Part shown: positions 35,143-43,445 of the stretch, piece after piece
Layout: every line of letters starts with the position of its first letter
Numbering within the stretch: position 1 is the first letter of the stretch
Assembly (NCBI GenBank): GCA_965223725.1
Contig: CBDCXE010000005.1
Coordinates: forward strand, 620,001 to 684,000
Direction of reading: 5' to 3'
Origin: CBDCXE01 sp965223725 [NCBI: Nitrospinota bacterium]
Lineage (GTDB): Bacteria; Nitrospinota_A; UBA7883
Length of the DNA: 64,000 bases
The notes under the pieces: model-generated
What the model saw: only the letters and a program-made list of their open reading frames with translations
Database searches by the model: none
Told to the model about the DNA's origin: nothing
Position numbers and translations under genes: made by a program

Positions 35143-36477
35143 CTATCTCTCTATTGCGATCCATCGATCGGTTACCTGTTTTACCTTGCCGTCTATTGAT
35201 GCGTGATACCGGGCGCCCAGCGCGTCTTTTGGTATGTCTGCGATCAACTGGCCCTTGTTTACCCGATCCCCTTTGTCCACCACCGGTTGTGATGGCGCGC
35301 CAATATGCTGATCCAGCGTTATCCGCACGGAGGAGACATCCCAACCCTCATTCACCACCGGCGGCCGATGGTCATACTCTGTGAGGCCGAGCCGCGCGGT
35401 CAGGCGGTCTGTCGGTGTGCCGCGATATTGGCGATGTTCATCGATGGTAAGTTCACTCCTGTTGTGCGGATTCTTGATCCCTTGCTCCGCCAGCCGCTTT
35501 TTGAACTCCTTGTAAATCACCCGGGGTGACAGCGCCATGGGGCAGGCCCAATGGTCGCATATCCCACATTCGCAGCAGAGGGCAGATTGTGTGATGGTCG
35601 CCGTGTCGAGATCGCGGTCATAGTTGATCACCCGCATGATCTTGTGCGGCTCCAGCGCATGCCCTTGCAGATAACGGGGGCAGAAATCGGTGCAATATTC
35701 GCACGCCTCGCAGACGCCTTTGGAGATGCGTATCTCAGTCGATAACGGCCGGCTCATTCGTGAAACAAAGCTGTGCCTTTTCGGCAGGAGGAACAGCCCG
35801 CCCATGGTTTTGGTGGTCACCTCATCCAGATTGGTGGTGATCCTGCCCATCATCGGACCATTGACCAGGATTACGTAGTCATCGGCTTTCGGTCCCGCCA
35901 TCGGGATGATTTCTGAAAAGGGGGCGCCGATGGGCACCTTTGCTATGGAAGGGTTATCCACTTCTCCACCTATCGTTATATAACGGTCGGTCACCGGCTT
36001 GCCGTCGGCCGCTTCGGCCAGTTGCATAAGTGTCCCCACATTGCTGACCAGCGCATCCACCATCGGCGGAATGCCACCCTCCGGTACGATCCGACCGGTC
36101 ACTTCATATACCAGATACTGCTCGTCTCCGCTCGGGTAGATGTTGTCCAGCTCAAAAATTTCTATCTGTTCATTCTCCCTGATGCCGGAACGGATGGCCT
36201 CTATCGCCCGCTCGTATTTTCGCTTCAGGCAAATCACGACGCGGGCAGGGGTGTCGAGCGATGCGTTGAACTCTTCCAATACCAGCCGGGCGCCTCGCAG
36301 CAACAGCTCGGCGTAAGTCTCCATAACAAACTGGTCGCCGAACATCAGCGGCTCACACTCGGCGCCGTTCATGATAATGGTTCCGACCGGCTTCAGTAAC
36401 TTCACATGGGTCGGGAACCCAGCTCCGCCTGCGCCTATGATGCCTGCGTCTCTTGCGATATCGGCTAGTGATGCCAT
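35143..36477 (-). CDS. PduS-like flavin/Fe-S oxidoreductase (RnfC-like)
   Basis: A 444-residue shell-associated electron carrier that, in the Pdu system, oxidises NADH and passes electrons to cobalamin or out of the compartment. The N-terminal RnfC-type nucleotide-binding segment is GIIGAGGAGFPTHVKL, followed by NGAECEPLM. Two 4Fe-4S motifs follow: C256-x2-C259-x2-C262-x3-C266 and C301-x2-C304-x2-C307-x4-C312. The C-terminal SLBB/barrel part has VVDKGDRVNKGQLIA. It lies two bases after the aldehyde dehydrogenase gene and nine before the PduT-like gene, the pairing seen in pdu operons. Confidence 0.92.
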   Translation of the reverse strand: MASLADIARDAGIIGAGGAGFPTHVKLLKPVGTIIMNGAECEPLMFGDQFVMETYAELLLRGARLVLEEFNASLDTPARVVICLKRKYERAIEAIRSGIRENEQIEIFELDNIYPSGDEQYLVYEVTGRIVPEGGIPPMVDALVSNVGTLMQLAEAADGKPVTDRYITIGGEVDNPSIAKVPIGAPFSEIIPMAGPKADDYVILVNGPMMGRITTNLDEVTTKTMGGLFLLPKRHSFVSRMSRPLSTEIRISKGVCEACEYCTDFCPRYLQGHALEPHKIMRVINYDRDLDTATITQSALCCECGICDHWACPMALSPRVIYKEFKKRLAEQGIKNPHNRSELTIDEHRQYRGTPTDRLTARLGLTEYDHRPPVVNEGWDVSSVRITLDQHIGAPSQPVVDKGDRVNKGQLIADIPKDALGARYHASIDGKVKQVTDRWIAIER

Positions 36478-36479
36478 AA

Positions 36480-37943
36480 CTATACGATCCGAAACCGGTC
36501 CTTCAATGTGCAGCGACGCTCCCGGCTGAAGCTGAGCGCGGTGGTCAGTCCTTCTCCGGTGGGGCTGGCGATGGTGAAGGATGTGTGCCCTTCGCCATTG
36601 GCGCCGAGGCCGGCGATGCTGGGGCCGTTTTTGATGAATATGGATGTGTTGATCACCCGCGCCATTTTCGACAGGTTGTCGATGTTGGTCGAATGCATGG
36701 TGGCGGTATGCCCGAAGCCATGCTCCACCTCCTTGGCCAGGGCGATGGCCCGGTCAACATCTTTGACCCGGACCAGCGGGATAACAGGCGTCAACTGCTC
36801 CATCCAGAAAAGGGGATGATCCTCATCCACATCGCATATCAGCAGCTTAACCTCGCCGCGGGGTTCGACGCCGATCTCCCGCAAAATCCTGGCGGGGGTG
36901 GCGCCAACCCATTTTTTGTTGATGACGCCATGATCCGCCCGGCTTTCCGGCGCGCGTTCCACCAGCAGTTTTGTCACCCGCTCGGTCTGGCGCGGGTTCA
37001 GCTCATAGGCGCCGCATTTTTTCATCTCTTCCTTCAGTTGGTCCGCCACGGAACCGACACAAATAATCTCCTTCTCCACAACGCAGACGATGTTGTTATC
37101 GAACGATGCGCCGGTGACGATGTTGCTGGCCGCTTCGGAGATGACGGCGGTTTCGTCCACAACAGCGGGCGGATTGCCCGGCCCGGCGGCGATCACCTTC
37201 TTGCCCGACTGCATGGCCACCTTCACCACCGCAGGGCCGCCGGTGACCACCAGCATCCGGATATCGGGGTGGGTCATCAGCTCCTGCGCGCTCTGGATGG
37301 TTGGGGGCGACACCGACGCCAGCAAGCTGGATGGTCCACCCGCGTCCACAATCGCTTTGTTGAGGATACTGATAATCCTGTTGGTGGAATCCTTCGCTGT
37401 TGGATGGGCGTTGAACACCACAGCGTTGCCTGCGGCGACCATACCGATGGCGTTGTTCACCACAGTGGCCGTCGGGTTGGTGCAGGGGGTGATGGAGCCG
37501 ATCACACCATAGGGCGCTCGTTCTATCAGCGTCATCCCGTTATCACCTGTAAAAGCCGCCGGTTGCAAAATCTCCACACCGGGTGTTTTGTCGGCGGCCA
37601 GCATGTTCTTCAGGTACTTGTTTTCGGCGATGCCCATACCGGTCTCCGCCACGGCCATATCCGCCTGTGTGCGGGCTTCGGCCCGGGCGGCGCTGCGGAT
37701 CGCGTCGATCAGCTCGCCCCGTTTTTCCAGCGGCATCTCCGCCAGGGTCTCGTACGATATTTTGGCGGAGGCTACTGCAGAGTCCACATCGCCGAATATA
37801 CCGACCTGGCCACTGTCGACAGCCGCCACGTCAGGTGGCGTGACAGCCGTCGAATCGGCGCCGCTACTGTTTGCGTTGTCAGCGCTTAGCCTGTCTACGA
37901 CCCGGCTGACAATATCTGCTATCTGATCCTGTTCAAGTTTCAT
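36480..37943 (-). CDS. CoA-acylating aldehyde dehydrogenase with encapsulation peptide
   Basis: Oxidises the aldehyde released by the aldolase to acyl-CoA with NAD+. The 487-residue PduP/EutE-type protein begins with an amphipathic helix (LEQDQIADIVSRVVDRL), a typical encapsulation peptide, and a linker of ~25 residues. The dehydrogenase core has GVIGSITPCTNPTATV, the catalytic Cys287 in FDNNIVCVVEKE, and the C-terminal signatures FGHTATMHSTNID and ASPTGEGLTTA. No phosphotransacylase (PduL/EutD) accompanies it here. Confidence 0.95.
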   Translation of the reverse strand: MKLEQDQIADIVSRVVDRLSADNANSSGADSTAVTPPDVAAVDSGQVGIFGDVDSAVASAKISYETLAEMPLEKRGELIDAIRSAARAEARTQADMAVAETGMGIAENKYLKNMLAADKTPGVEILQPAAFTGDNGMTLIERAPYGVIGSITPCTNPTATVVNNAIGMVAAGNAVVFNAHPTAKDSTNRIISILNKAIVDAGGPSSLLASVSPPTIQSAQELMTHPDIRMLVVTGGPAVVKVAMQSGKKVIAAGPGNPPAVVDETAVISEAASNIVTGASFDNNIVCVVEKEIICVGSVADQLKEEMKKCGAYELNPRQTERVTKLLVERAPESRADHGVINKKWVGATPARILREIGVEPRGEVKLLICDVDEDHPLFWMEQLTPVIPLVRVKDVDRAIALAKEVEHGFGHTATMHSTNIDNLSKMARVINTSIFIKNGPSIAGLGANGEGHTSFTIASPTGEGLTTALSFSRERRCTLKDRFRIV

Positions 37944-37962
37944 TGCGCATATCCATTTTCAG

Positions 37963-38277
37963 TTAAACATCGGCGGTCTCGAACGATTCGTCCTTCGTAT
38001 AAACCGTCTTCTCATCTACGTCCCAGGTGTCCACCACGCCCATGATGATGGCGTCCACCGGTCGGTTCTCGGTGATCTCGCTCTGCCTGGCGGCGGAGCC
38101 GGTGGAGTAGAGGACCACCTCGCCAATGCCGGCGCCGACCGCGTCTGCACAGACGTGATAGCCGGCGGCGCTTCGGTTCCTGGCATCGACATTTTTCACC
38201 AGCAGTAGTTTCAACCCGACCAGCGATTCGGTTTTCCGGGTGGAGACGACCGTCCCCACCACTTTACCCAGTAACAT
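37963..38277 (-). CDS. Microcompartment vertex pentamer (EutN/CcmL), first copy
   Basis: A 104-residue BMC-P protein: [47 protein letters not shown] and [14 protein letters not shown]. It has a ~14-residue acidic C-terminal extension ([12 protein letters not shown]) not seen in the other two copies. It follows the hexamer gene by three bases and precedes the aldehyde dehydrogenase gene. Confidence 0.94.
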   Translation of the reverse strand: MLLGKVVGTVVSTRKTESLVGLKLLLVKNVDARNRSAAGYHVCADAVGAGIGEVVLYSTGSAARQSEITENRPVDAIIMGVVDTWDVDEKTVYTKDESFETADV

Positions 38278-38280
38278 GAT

Positions 38281-38574
38281 CTACGCCGAGACCGCTTCGC
38301 CACGACCCAACGGCAGCGTTGTGTCGATATTGCTGTGCGGGCGCGGGATTACGTGTACGGATACCAGCTCGCCAACTTTTTCCGCGGCGCGGCTGCCGGC
38401 GTCTGTGGCGGCCTTGACCGCGGCCACATCACCACGGACGACCGCGGTGACATATCCGCCACCGATTTTTTCATATCCGACCAGCTCCACTTTGGCGGCT
38501 TTCACCATCGCGTCGGAGGCCTCCACCATACCGACGAATCCTCTTGTTTCAATCAATCCTAATGCGTCTGCCAT
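38281..38574 (-). CDS. Microcompartment shell hexamer (BMC-H)
   Basis: A 97-residue single-BMC-domain protein forming the facets of the shell. It has the signature [20 protein letters not shown], then [19 protein letters not shown] and [10 protein letters not shown]. It is the only hexamer gene in the operon. The pore-loop region [10 protein letters not shown] has Gly-Gly-Gly, implying a small neutral pore. The gene follows the 209-residue trimer-type gene by 34 bases. Confidence 0.96.
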   Translation of the reverse strand: MADALGLIETRGFVGMVEASDAMVKAAKVELVGYEKIGGGYVTAVVRGDVAAVKAATDAGSRAAEKVGELVSVHVIPRPHSNIDTTLPLGRGEAVSA

Positions 38575-38608
38575 TTTCCTTGTCTCCTAGTTATATTTAA
38601 ATTGGTAG

Positions 38609-39238
38609 TTATTTTTTGCGTTTGTTTTCTTGTCCTGTCACGCTTTCGATCGCCTTGATGGCCGCGTCCGCCGCCGAATCGATCTCCGATTCCGAACCGG
38701 ACATGTATAACCGGCCGAACGCGCCGAAGGGCCGAACGTCCACCAGCTTCACATTAGCCGCTTTCTCCGCCTCGTTGGCGGCGAAGATGACATAACCGGC
38801 CGGCTCCGTCTCCAGAATGAACAACGATTCGCCTGGCAGGATCATAGAGCCACTACGGTTCCTGTTGATCAGCTGGCACTGATACGCCTCCATCGACCGT
38901 ATGATCTGGTTCGATACCAGATCCGGCTTGGTGCGCTGATCCTCCGTCAGGTCGAGATGATCCAGGATAGCCAGCCCTGCGCTGATGACTTCGCCCTTGT
39001 CATGGTCGTGCACCTCCAGCAGGCCGAAGGCGCGCTCGACGATCTGCACCGCCGGCTGCACCGTGGTCGCTTTCAGCGCCGCATCGGTCACCCGGTTGAT
39101 GGCCAGCCCGGGCGCGATCTCCACGAAAAGCGACGCCACACCAGGCACCGGCAAAAAACCTTTGGCGGTGGAGCCGATGTATGACGCCAATTGCTCCTGC
39201 AGGCTGTCGAGCAGGATATATGTCCTCAAGCTAATCAT
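38609..39238 (-). CDS. Second trimer-type (tandem BMC) shell protein
   Basis: A 209-residue protein with two BMC-like halves. The first half has [20 protein letters not shown] and [15 protein letters not shown]; the second has [20 protein letters not shown] and [15 protein letters not shown] helix sequence near 190-205. It is unlike PduT or EutL in sequence but matches the set of long tandem-domain proteins seen in several uncharacterised microcompartment loci. The ~25-residue N-terminal helix ([20 protein letters not shown]) is additional. It probably forms pseudohexameric trimers, perhaps with a gated pore. It is the first shell gene, 21 bases after the regulator. Confidence 0.78.
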   Translation of the reverse strand: MISLRTYILLDSLQEQLASYIGSTAKGFLPVPGVASLFVEIAPGLAINRVTDAALKATTVQPAVQIVERAFGLLEVHDHDKGEVISAGLAILDHLDLTEDQRTKPDLVSNQIIRSMEAYQCQLINRNRSGSMILPGESLFILETEPAGYVIFAANEAEKAANVKLVDVRPFGAFGRLYMSGSESEIDSAADAAIKAIESVTGQENKRKK

Positions 39239-39259
39239 TTTTTCTCCTTTTTCAATTTT

Positions 39260-40138
39260 CTAATACTGCTTCGATGTGATTACGTTTTCTATTTTTTCGG
39301 CGCTGGTCAACGCCCGTTTCTTCTTTTTTAAACCGATGGTGATATAGAGTAGGTCGATGATGCTCGATTGCGCGATCCGCGACGCCAGCGCTTCGCTGCG
39401 GAACTTTGTCTCCTTGCTGGCGGTCAGCAAAATCACGTCGGCCGCTTTGGCCAGGGGTGACATGGCGTTGTTGGTGACGCATACTATCCGGGCGCCGGCG
39501 GACTTGCCGACCTTCACAGTCTCCACCGGGTCGATGGTGGAGCCGGAATGGCTGATGGCCAGGATGACATCCTTTTTTGTCAGCAGGGCCGCCTCCATCA
39601 TCTGCAGGTGTCCGTCGGTCTGCAATATCACCGGCGCGCCGAGGCGCATCAGCTTGGCGTATGCGTCGAACGCTATGGGCGCCGATGTACCGACGCCGAT
39701 GACCAGGATCCGGTGGGCGTCGGACAAAAGTTTTACCGCTTTCTCCACAGCCTTTGGGTCGATCAGGCTCAGCGTGTCGTTCAATGTATCGATATTGGCG
39801 GCGAAAACTTTGCGCGCGATTGTGGCCGGGTCGTCCTTTTCGCTGATATTTTCATGGAGTGTCGAGGCGAGGGGGTTCACCAACTCCCGGGCCAGGCTGA
39901 TCTTCAGGTTTTGATACCCAGTGAACCCTGCGGTACGACAGAAACGTATGATCGTCGCCTCCGATACGCCAGCGTTGGCCGCGATTTCACCCACCGACTG
40001 GTCCAGGATTTTTTCGGCGGACGCCAGAACATAGTCGGCCACTTTACGCTCCGCCGGCAGCAACGAAGGCAGAATGCCCCTGATCCGCGCCAGGGCGCCG
40101 CCCTGGTTGTCGGGTGACGCTCTGTTTTTTCTTTTCAT
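39260..40138 (-). CDS. RpiR/MurR-family transcriptional regulator (HTH + SIS)
   Basis: A 292-residue sugar-phosphate-responsive regulator. An N-terminal HTH_6 domain (LLPAERKVADYVLAS, QSVGEIAANAGVSEATIIRF) is followed by a SIS domain (ILVIGVGTSAPIAFDAYAK, DVILAISHSGSTIDPVETV) that binds phosphosugars. It is the first gene of the microcompartment operon and shares its promoter. The most reasonable reading is a sensor of the ketose or aldose phosphate consumed by the compartment. Confidence 0.93.
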   Translation of the reverse strand: MKRKNRASPDNQGGALARIRGILPSLLPAERKVADYVLASAEKILDQSVGEIAANAGVSEATIIRFCRTAGFTGYQNLKISLARELVNPLASTLHENISEKDDPATIARKVFAANIDTLNDTLSLIDPKAVEKAVKLLSDAHRILVIGVGTSAPIAFDAYAKLMRLGAPVILQTDGHLQMMEAALLTKKDVILAISHSGSTIDPVETVKVGKSAGARIVCVTNNAMSPLAKAADVILLTASKETKFRSEALASRIAQSSIIDLLYITIGLKKKKRALTSAEKIENVITSKQY

Positions 40139-40173
40139 TGGTTGCTTTTCAAAGTTATATCTGTCATAGGTTG

Positions 40174-40202
40174 ATTATAAATGCACTGCGCTGTTATAGC
40201 AA
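40174..40202 (-). promoter_or_regulatory. Promoter of the rpiR-microcompartment operon
   Basis: Minus-strand TTGCTA (40202-40197), a 17-base spacer and TATAAT (40179-40174), ~36 bases before the regulator's ATG. A strongly AT-rich tract with short inverted repeats (ATATT-tcat-AATAT) lies immediately upstream and is a candidate operator. No other promoter is evident within the nine tightly packed genes downstream. Confidence 0.6.
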
Positions 40203-40321
40203 GTAATATTTCATAATATATATAAATAATAAAGTAAAATTACATTATGTGCGGGGCCATGTTGCTGGTGTCCGCATGGTTAATGGAGGCGAGATGTCTG
40301 GCGGTGGGTGGTCGTTCAGGC

Positions 40322-40355
40322 AAAAAAAAGACCGGGTTTGCATAAAACCCGGCCC
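40322..40355 (-). terminator. Rho-independent terminator after the AhpD-like gene
   Basis: Minus-strand stem CCGGGTTT-tatgc-AAACCCGG is followed by a run of eight T. It lies ~20 bases after the stop codon of the gene at 40374-40907 and separates that gene from the rpiR operon. Confidence 0.9.
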
Positions 40356-40373
40356 ATAAAGTCTAAAGGTTGC

Positions 40374-40907
40374 TTACCTGTCGATACCGCCGTCGATGTT
40401 GGCAGGACGGACAGCCATCGCCTCGAAACCAGCCGCTTTAGCTTTGGCTTTGTCGCCAGAAGCTGAAAGCTCGTTATGATATGCGGTGGCGCCTTCGATG
40501 CATTTGAGGGCATAGTCGAAAGCGTACGGGATGCCGGCGCCCCGAGGGGAGAAGCCGCCAAGGATAACGCCCACGGTGGCCGCTTCGAAAACTTCGCCGA
40601 CAGTCGCGCCATTTTCACAGGCAGGGATGTTGTGGACGATACATTTGGATGACATGGTGCCGACGCCGCCAGCCATAAACATCAGCTCTTTGACTTTCTG
40701 TGACAGGGCGCCATCGGAGAATACTGTGGAATAGTAGTTTCCGAATGCCACACCAGCGTCTGTGCTCACTGTATTGATGATCTTGAACATACGCGGGTTG
40801 AAGCCAGAGACTGCATCCATGTATTCATTGGCTTCAGTGTCACTCATCTGACCAGCCAAGTCCTTCATTTGGTTCCGCAGATCTAACATTTGTTGAACGT
40901 TACTCAT
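40374..40907 (-). CDS. Carboxymuconolactone decarboxylase/AhpD-like protein
   Basis: A 177-residue all-helical protein of the AhpD/CMD fold. The core is KELMFMAGGVGTMSSKCIVHNI, then ATVGEVFEAATVGVILGG and PYAFDYALKCIEGA. AhpD-type peroxidases have CxxCxxxH; here only C89 and H92 remain, the first Cys position being Ser, so it may not act as a disulfide reductase. It has its own promoter, a long leader and a strong terminator, which suggests a well-expressed single gene. Substrate unknown. It lies between the microcompartment operon and ahcY, but in its own unit. Confidence 0.82.
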   Translation of the reverse strand: MSNVQQMLDLRNQMKDLAGQMSDTEANEYMDAVSGFNPRMFKIINTVSTDAGVAFGNYYSTVFSDGALSQKVKELMFMAGGVGTMSSKCIVHNIPACENGATVGEVFEAATVGVILGGFSPRGAGIPYAFDYALKCIEGATAYHNELSASGDKAKAKAAGFEAMAVRPANIDGGIDR

Positions 40908-41248
40908 TTATAATCCCCTGTAAAGTTAATTGTGGTTTATGAGCCGCATTACGCTTTTGTAATAATAAAAAAGTGTATGCGCACACAAAATTAGCGCAGG
41001 GTGGATAACAGTAAGCTGCCCCCGACGCACCTTAAGCGCCCACTTTAATACAAAAAAAATGGAGTTGTCAATAGTTCAAAAGATGAAAGTTTCAGCTTTT
41101 TATTTATATAAATATTTACTTGATAAAAATACGGTTATCAGATAGTGTTAACGATTAATAAAAACTGCGCTTTGCAGAAGTTATAATTCATGTACACACA
41201 GGCGCCATGCGCCGCCATTAATTGCAAATAGCCCCTAAAGGAGAAGCC
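40908..41248. other. Divergent control region between the AhpD-like gene and ahcY
   Basis: On the minus strand, TTGACA (41071-41066) with TATTAA (41050-41045, spacing 15) or TTAAAG (spacing 17) is a promoter candidate for the AhpD-like gene, leaving a ~130-base leader. GGGGA precedes that gene's ATG by eight bases. On the plus strand, TATAAT near 41181 may be the ahcY -10. I looked for an SAH riboswitch before ahcY and did not see its conserved core. Confidence 0.45.
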
Positions 41249-42676
41249 GTGAGTGTAATGACCAAGTCCACCAGCGAAACAAAAGATTATAAAATAGCGG
41301 ATATTTCTCTTGCCGCCTTTGGCCGAAAAGAGATCGAGATCGCCGAGCATGAAATGCCGGGTCTTATGGCCACCAGAGATAAATATGGCAAGGATAAACC
41401 TTTGAAAGGCGCGAAGATCAGCGGCTCTTTACACATGACGATCCAGACCGCTGTATTGATAGAGACCCTGGTGGAGCTGGGCGCCGATGTGCGCTGGGCG
41501 TCGTGTAATATATTTTCGACCCAGGATCACGCCGCCGCCGCCATTGCGGAGGCTGGTGTGCCGGTGTTCGCCTGGAAAGGTGAAACGTTGGAAGAATACT
41601 GGTGGTGCACCAAGCAGGCGCTGACATTTCCGGGTGGGCGGGGGCCGGACCTGATAGTGGATGACGGCGGTGACGCCACCCTGGTGATTCACCGTGGCTA
41701 TGCGGCGGAGAAGGACGCCTCCATACTGGATGAGCCAACCGACAATCGAGAGCTGCAGATTATTAACGACCTTTTAAAGAAAACCTTGAAGGAAGAGCCT
41801 GGCTTCTGGGCCACGGTGGTGGAAGACTGGCGCGGTGTTTCGGAGGAGACAACCACCGGGGTCAACCGTCTGTACCAGATGATGGAAAAGGGCGAGCTGT
41901 TGACGCCAGCCATCAACGTCAACGACTCTGTGACCAAATCGAAGTTCGACAACCTGTATGGATGCCGAGAGTCGCTGGTGGACGGGATCAAGCGGGCCAC
42001 GGATGTGATGGTCGCCGGCAAGGTGGGCGTCGTCTGCGGCTATGGCGATGTGGGCAAAGGGTGCGCCCAGGCGCTGGAAGGGCTGTCGGCCCGGGTGATA
42101 GTGACGGAGATCGACCCGATCTGCGCGCTCCAGGCCTCCATGGAGGGTTATCAGGTGACCACCCTCGAGAACGCGTTGCCGACAGCGGACATCTTTGTGA
42201 CCACCACCGGCAACAAGGACATCATTACGCTGGAGCATATGCTGGCCATGAAGGACCAGGCGATCGTGTGTAACATCGGGCATTTTGATAACGAGATCCA
42301 GGTGGATCGGCTGAACGCCCATCCCGGCGTCACCATGACCAACATAAAACCACAGGTGGACAAATATACGTTCGAGGATGGTCGCTCCATCTATATGCTG
42401 GCCGAGGGTCGATTGGTCAACCTGGGCTGCGCCACCGGGCACCCCAGCTTTGTGATGAGCAACTCGTTCACCAACCAGACCCTGGCGCAGATAGACCTCT
42501 GGCTGAACAAACGGGAGATCGGTGTATACACCCTGTCGAAAAAACTGGATGAAGAGGTGGCCCGCCTGCATCTGGAGCGGATCGGCGCCAAGCTGACCAA
42601 GCTGTCGAAAGAGCAGGCCGATTATATCGGTGTCCCTGTGGATGGGCCTTACAAGTCAGAGCATTACCGGTATTGA
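41249..42676 (+). CDS. ahcY: S-adenosylhomocysteine hydrolase
   Basis: Splits S-adenosylhomocysteine into adenosine and homocysteine, relieving product inhibition of methyltransferases. The protein has [47 protein letters not shown], the NAD site [16 protein letters not shown] and the C-terminal KSEHYRY. Open frame extends to TTG 41222, but GTG 41249 has AAAGGAG five bases upstream and gives 475 residues, so that start is chosen. It is divergent from the AhpD-like gene. metK at 5453 is the other SAM-cycle gene in the window. Confidence 0.97.
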   Translation: MSVMTKSTSETKDYKIADISLAAFGRKEIEIAEHEMPGLMATRDKYGKDKPLKGAKISGSLHMTIQTAVLIETLVELGADVRWASCNIFSTQDHAAAAIAEAGVPVFAWKGETLEEYWWCTKQALTFPGGRGPDLIVDDGGDATLVIHRGYAAEKDASILDEPTDNRELQIINDLLKKTLKEEPGFWATVVEDWRGVSEETTTGVNRLYQMMEKGELLTPAINVNDSVTKSKFDNLYGCRESLVDGIKRATDVMVAGKVGVVCGYGDVGKGCAQALEGLSARVIVTEIDPICALQASMEGYQVTTLENALPTADIFVTTTGNKDIITLEHMLAMKDQAIVCNIGHFDNEIQVDRLNAHPGVTMTNIKPQVDKYTFEDGRSIYMLAEGRLVNLGCATGHPSFVMSNSFTNQTLAQIDLWLNKREIGVYTLSKKLDEEVARLHLERIGAKLTKLSKEQADYIGVPVDGPYKSEHYRY

Positions 42677-42727
42677 TATTCTGATCAATCCTGGCTAAGG
42701 GCGTGTTGATATCTTACAATAAATAAG

Positions 42728-43432
42728 ATGTCCACTTTAACGCTTGAAAGGCTCAATTACCCTGCCATTGGCCGGTGCGCCATTGCCGCTCTTTTACTGG
42801 TTTTTACATGCGCCATCGCCCAGGAGATCGGTTTCAGCAAAGAGCTGCTCGAATATGTCCGGGATAAATATGGCTTTTTCGCCAAACGACGGGTGGAAAA
42901 CTGGCAGAACCTTATTATTGAGAAACGAAACCTGCCAGAACTAAAAAAGCTGGAAATAGTAAACGACTTCTTTAATGAAGTCGAGTTTGTGGACGATATC
43001 GACCATTGGGGAGTGGAAGACTACTGGGCCACACCGGTGGAGATGCTGGCGACCAATGGCGGGGATTGCGAGGATTATTCCATCGCGAAATATTTTACGC
43101 TGAAGGAGATGGGCGTACCGTCTGAGAAAATGCTCATCACCTATGTCAAAGCATACGATTTCTATGCCTGCAGCTGGTGCTCTTCCAGCCAGGCCCATAT
43201 GGTGCTAACATACTATGCAACTCCGAATGCGGAGCCGTTGATATTGGATAATCTTATAGATAAGATTAAAACCGCGTCCGCCCGGGACGATTTGAAGCCA
43301 GTATACAGCTTCAACGGTGACGGCCTGTGGCTGGCGCAGGAACATGCGAAAGGTAAAAGAGTGGGGCCGGCGGATCGGATAAGCCTTTGGAAAGATTTGG
43401 GTATACGGATGAAAAGAGAGATCGGGAAATAG
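42728..43432 (+). CDS. lapG: LapG-like periplasmic cysteine protease (BTLCP)
   Basis: LapG cleaves large surface adhesins to release cells from biofilms. The 234-residue protein has a signal peptide/anchor (CAIAALLLVFTCAIAQ) and a transglutaminase-like catalytic triad: C114 in NGGDCEDYS, H157 in QAHMVL and D174 in LILDN. The WGVEDYWATPVEML block is typical of the family. It is followed 13 bases later by the LapD homologue. No LapA-type adhesin is present in the window. Confidence 0.93.
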   Translation: MSTLTLERLNYPAIGRCAIAALLLVFTCAIAQEIGFSKELLEYVRDKYGFFAKRRVENWQNLIIEKRNLPELKKLEIVNDFFNEVEFVDDIDHWGVEDYWATPVEMLATNGGDCEDYSIAKYFTLKEMGVPSEKMLITYVKAYDFYACSWCSSSQAHMVLTYYATPNAEPLILDNLIDKIKTASARDDLKPVYSFNGDGLWLAQEHAKGKRVGPADRISLWKDLGIRMKREIGK

Positions 43433-43445
43433 ATAGGTAGTACAT

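Noticed and set aside
41090-41248. SAH riboswitch before ahcY
   Set aside because: The conserved SAH-riboswitch core is not visible; only a small GGCGCC-type palindrome is present.
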